From positions 1-7,172 of the forward strand of contig CAMGCA010000095.1 of assembly GCA_946011705.1 (NCBI GenBank): DNA of 7,172 bases, in the 5' to 3' direction. Positions 4,960-7,172 of the stretch are shown in pieces; position 1 is the first letter of the stretch; the number at the start of each line of letters is the position of its first letter. This DNA is from an uncultured Clostridia bacterium. GTDB taxonomy: Bacteria; Bacillota; Clostridia; Oscillospirales; Oscillospiraceae. The notes below the pieces were generated by a model that was given only the letters and a program-made list of their open reading frames with translations, was not told the DNA's origin and made no database searches. Both the position numbers and the translations under genes were made by a program.

Positions 4960-5889
4960 TCATTTTGCCAGCCAGCGGGCGATTTCCTCGTCGGTGCCCA
5001 GCACCTGATGGGTGCCCTCCAGGGTGTGCAGGGTGCCCGCGTGGTAGTCGATGCCGGAAGTGGCATAATCGTAGCTTTCGGCCACACGGTTCTTCTCCAC
5101 TCTGGGGTTGGGACTGGGGATGGCGGACAGAAGGCTTCTGGTGTAGGGGTGCACGGGGTTGGTGAAAATCTCCTCCGTGGTGCCGGTCTCCAGCAGATGG
5201 CCCAGATGCAGCACGCCAATCCGGTCAGAGATGTACTTGACCATGGACAGGTCGTGGGCGATGAACAGGTAGGCCGTGCCGGTCTCCTGCTGAATATCCT
5301 TCATCAGATTCACCACCTGAGCCTGAATGGACACGTCCAGCGCGGAAATGCACTCGTCGGCAATGATCAGCTTGGGATCCATAATCAGCGCCCGGGCGAT
5401 GCCCACACGCTGCCGCTGACCGCCGGAGAACTGGTGGGGGTACCGGTCGGCGTGCTCTGGGGCCAGGCCAACTTTCGCAAGAATCCGGTCGATCTTTTCC
5501 TTCCGCTCGGCGTGGCTGCTGTACAGATGGTGGATGTCCAGACCTTCGCCAATAATCTCACCCACCTTTTTTCGGGGGTTCAAGCAGGCCATGGGATCCT
5601 GAAAGATCATCTGCATCTGGGTGCGCAGGGCCTGAGTCGCTTTCTTGTCCAGCCTGCCGCTGATATCCTTGCCGTCGAAGAGAATCTGACCGGCGGTAGG
5701 CTCATAAAGCCGGATAATGCTGCGGCCGATGGTGGACTTTCCGGAGCCGGATTCGCCCACAAGGCCGTAGGTCTCGCCGGGGTAGATGTCAAAGCTGACC
5801 CCATCCACGGCCCGGACGGTGTAGCCGGAGTTGACCTTGAAGTACTGTTTCAGATCCTTTACCTGCAAAAGAGGCTGTTTTTCGCTCAT
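4960..5889 (-). CDS. Peptide ABC transporter ATP-binding protein, OppF/DppF type
   Basis: This 309-residue ATPase powers uptake of di- or oligopeptides together with the OppD-type ATPase encoded upstream. The motifs are complete: Walker [10 protein letters not shown] (45-53), Q-loop F-Q-D (96-98), signature F-S-G-G-Q (154-158), Walker B L-I-I-A-D-E (174-179), and switch His212. The residue after the catalytic Glu179 is Cys rather than the usual Pro (D-E-C-I-S-A-L-D), a conservative oddity. The oligopeptide-transporter C-terminal motif N-P-V-H-P-Y-T is at 244-250. The tail (about 262-309) lacks the cysteine cluster of some OppF proteins. The ATG is preceded by AAGGAGG inside the end of the upstream gene, and only 1 nt separates the two genes. 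It is the last gene of the operon and ends before the terminator hairpin at 4876-4905. Dipeptides and oligopeptides cannot be told apart here, and nickel is less likely. Confidence 0.95.
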   Translation of the reverse strand: MSEKQPLLQVKDLKQYFKVNSGYTVRAVDGVSFDIYPGETYGLVGESGSGKSTIGRSIIRLYEPTAGQILFDGKDISGRLDKKATQALRTQMQMIFQDPMACLNPRKKVGEIIGEGLDIHHLYSSHAERKEKIDRILAKVGLAPEHADRYPHQFSGGQRQRVGIARALIMDPKLIIADECISALDVSIQAQVVNLMKDIQQETGTAYLFIAHDLSMVKYISDRIGVLHLGHLLETGTTEEIFTNPVHPYTRSLLSAIPSPNPRVEKNRVAESYDYATSGIDYHAGTLHTLEGTHQVLGTDEEIARWLAK

Positions 5890-5890
5890 A

Positions 5891-6961
5891 TTATTTTGCC
5901 TCCTTCTTCATTCGCTCAATGCGGGCCTTCAACTCGGCGGGCATCTCCACCTTGGACGCCCGGGGGTCAAGGAGCCAGGTCGCCGCGTAGTGGGGCCCCC
6001 TCGGGTTGAACTGGGGGGGCCCCCCCCGGGCGGCGTGGTTCCGGGCGTACCCCTTCCGAGGGCCAACGGCGGCGCCGGGACCGGGGTGCCGCCGGTGGGG
6101 GGGAGAGCCGGGGATGGTGTACAGCCGGTCGTCGTCGGTGTCCAGGTCGGGCATGGCGCTGAGCAGACCCCAGGTGTAGGGATGGGCAGGCTCGTAGTAG
6201 ATTTCATCAATGGTGCCGGTCTCCACGATGCGTCCGGCGTACATGACGTTGACAAAATCCGCGACCTTTGCCACTACGCCCAGATCGTGGGTGATGTAGA
6301 TGACGGAGATGTTCCGCTCCCGCTGAATCTTCTGAATCAGCTCCAGGATTTTCGCCTGAATGGTCACGTCCAGTGCGGTAGTAGGCTCGTCGCAGATCAG
6401 CAGCTCCGGGTCACAGGCCAGGGCGATGGCGATGACCACACGCTGCCGCATACCGCCGGAGAGCTGATGGGGGTAATTCTTCATCCGCTCCTCGGCGTCG
6501 GTGATGCCAACCTCCTTCAGAAGGTCAACGGCCTTCTTGTAGGCTTCGGCCTTGGGGGTCTTGTAGTGCCAGATCATGCCCTCCATGATCTGCTTGCCGA
6601 TGGTCATGGTGGGGTCAAGGCTGGTCATGGGGTCCTGGAAGATCATGGCGATCCGCTTGCCGTTGATGTGCTTGCGAATGTCATTCTTCTTCATTTTCAG
6701 GATGTCCACGGTGGCGGGGGTGCCGTCGTCGTGGTGATAGGTGTACTCGATGGTGCCGCTGTCCACGGTGCCGTTTTTGGCGAGGATGCCCATGGCGGCT
6801 TTCACGGTGACGGACTTGCCGGAGCCGGACTCGCCTACAATGGCAAGGGTTTCGCCCCGGTACAGGTCGAGATTGACGCCCCGGATGGCGTGGACGGGGC
6901 CGGCGGTGGTGGAAAAGGTGATGCTCAGGTCACGCACAGTTAAAACTTTTTCTCGCTCCAT
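5891..6961 (-). CDS. Peptide ABC transporter ATP-binding protein, OppD/DppD type
   Basis: The 356-residue product is the partner ATPase of the OppF-type protein. It has Walker A G-E-S-G-S-G-K-S (43-50), F-Q-D (108-110), signature L-S-G-G-M-R-Q-R (167-174), Walker B L-L-I-C-D-E-P (187-193), His225, and the oligopeptide motif E-P-A-H-P-Y-T (257-263). The C-terminus is the Firmicutes type, with H-Y-A-A-T-W-L-L (324-331). Residues 288-322 (bases 5996-6100) are odd: the family frame and spacing are kept, but most residues have become Arg, Gly, Pro or Ala, and the DNA contains a run of seven G then eight C. This looks like a low-quality sequence patch. I chose the ATG at 6959-6961 because GAGG, overlapping the permease stop, lies 8 nt upstream. 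The in-frame GTG at 6968-6970 has no room for a ribosome site. The gap to the permease stop is 10 nt. Confidence 0.93.
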   Translation of the reverse strand: MEREKVLTVRDLSITFSTTAGPVHAIRGVNLDLYRGETLAIVGESGSGKSVTVKAAMGILAKNGTVDSGTIEYTYHHDDGTPATVDILKMKKNDIRKHINGKRIAMIFQDPMTSLDPTMTIGKQIMEGMIWHYKTPKAEAYKKAVDLLKEVGITDAEERMKNYPHQLSGGMRQRVVIAIALACDPELLICDEPTTALDVTIQAKILELIQKIQRERNISVIYITHDLGVVAKVADFVNVMYAGRIVETGTIDEIYYEPAHPYTWGLLSAMPDLDTDDDRLYTIPGSPPHRRHPGPGAAVGPRKGYARNHAARGGPPQFNPRGPHYAATWLLDPRASKVEMPAELKARIERMKKEAK

Positions 6962-6971
6962 TGTACGCACC

Positions 6972-7172
6972 TCACATATCTTTCATTTTGGGATCGAAGG
7001 CTTCCCGCAGGCCGTCCGCCAGCATATTGAAGCTGAGCATCAGGATGGCAAGCACCGCGATGGGGGGGATGATCTGGTAGGGATGGGTGGTGAAGCTGTG
7101 GAAGGCATCGCTGTTCAGGCTGCCCGGAGAGCACTGGGGCACGGGGCGGGCCCGACCCGAGCAGCACAGGAA
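6972..7172 (-). CDS. Peptide ABC transporter permease, OppC/DppC type (C-terminal end only)
   Basis: Only the last 66 residues are inside the window; the reading frame is open to the right edge. The end matches the OppC/DppC permease C-terminus: P-Y-Q-I-I-P-P followed by a hydrophobic helix (I-A-V-L-A-I-L-M-L) and the conserved N-M-L-A-D-G-L-R-E-A-F-D-P-K-M. This is the last membrane helix and the short cytoplasmic tail. The first 20 or so visible residues (rich in Cys, Arg, Gly, Pro) do not fit the expected helix and loop sequence well, and the DNA there (about 7130-7170) is unusually G/C-rich, as in the corrupted patch of the OppD-type gene. The stop TGA overlaps the ribosome site of the ATPase gene, so the two are translated from one mRNA. 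Confidence 0.83.
   Translation of the reverse strand, partial: FLCCSGRARPVPQCSPGSLNSDAFHSFTTHPYQIIPPIAVLAILMLSFNMLADGLREAFDPKMKDM

Noticed and set aside
4936..6943. Two long plus-strand frames (357 and 370 codons) opposite the peptide transporter ATPases
   Set aside because: They overlap each other and lie antisense to ATPases with complete Walker and signature motifs; the translations look like low-complexity antisense.
6962..6970. GTG start three codons upstream for the OppD-type gene
   Set aside because: The sequence before it leaves no room for a ribosome site; GAGG is well spaced for the ATG at 6959-6961 instead.

Overview
The window looks like chromosomal DNA of a GC-rich anaerobic member of the Clostridia, most likely an Oscillospirales-type gut bacterium. 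This is inferred from the protein styles: lipoproteins with Ala/Pro/Glu/Thr-rich linkers, a Firmicutes-type peptide transporter without the C-terminal cysteine cluster, a cytidylate-kinase-like protein, and a C39/SleB-like lipoprotein. Strong AGGAGG-type ribosome sites, sigma-A-like promoters and a palindrome-rich intergenic repeat of a kind I recall from such genomes point the same way. No species can be named from the sequence alone. TGA is used as an ordinary stop by several intact genes, so the standard bacterial code applies.

Layout, left to right. (1) 1-654, minus strand: the 5' part of an amino-acid ABC transporter substrate-binding lipoprotein that runs off the left edge. It has a clear promoter and a leader that begins with a long hairpin. 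(2) 701-1402, minus: a cytidylate-kinase-like protein with its own near-consensus promoter, pointing toward the transporter gene. (3) About 1430-1841: a roughly 410-bp non-coding block of nested inverted repeats, probably a non-autonomous repeat element. (4) 1845-2945, minus: a lipoprotein joining a C39-like papain-fold domain to a SleB-type wall-hydrolase domain whose usual catalytic glutamate is replaced by glutamine. (5) 3037-4871, plus: a tightly packed operon, divergent from gene 4, with a MoaE-like protein, an FmdE-family protein with a zinc ribbon, and a DMT/EamA exporter broken by one in-frame TGA. (6) 4876-4950: a hairpin between convergent operons that can serve as a terminator, followed by a second palindromic repeat. 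(7) 4960-7172, minus: the end of a di/oligopeptide ABC transporter operon, in transcription order permease (3' end only), OppD/DppD-type ATPase and OppF/DppF-type ATPase. The ATPase genes are spaced by 10 and 1 nt.

How the parts work together. The two transport loci import amino acids and peptides, as expected for a peptide- and amino-acid-using anaerobe. The divergent pair 4/5 shares a 132-bp control region with two extended -10 promoters and a repeated AATTGTGT motif. The MoaE-like/FmdE/exporter cluster is the least understood part. Both soluble proteins belong to families tied to molybdenum or tungsten cofactor chemistry, yet no other cofactor gene is present in this window. The second ATPase gene of the peptide operon carries a stretch of about 105 bp that looks corrupted toward G/C, which I read as a probable sequence-quality problem rather than biology.
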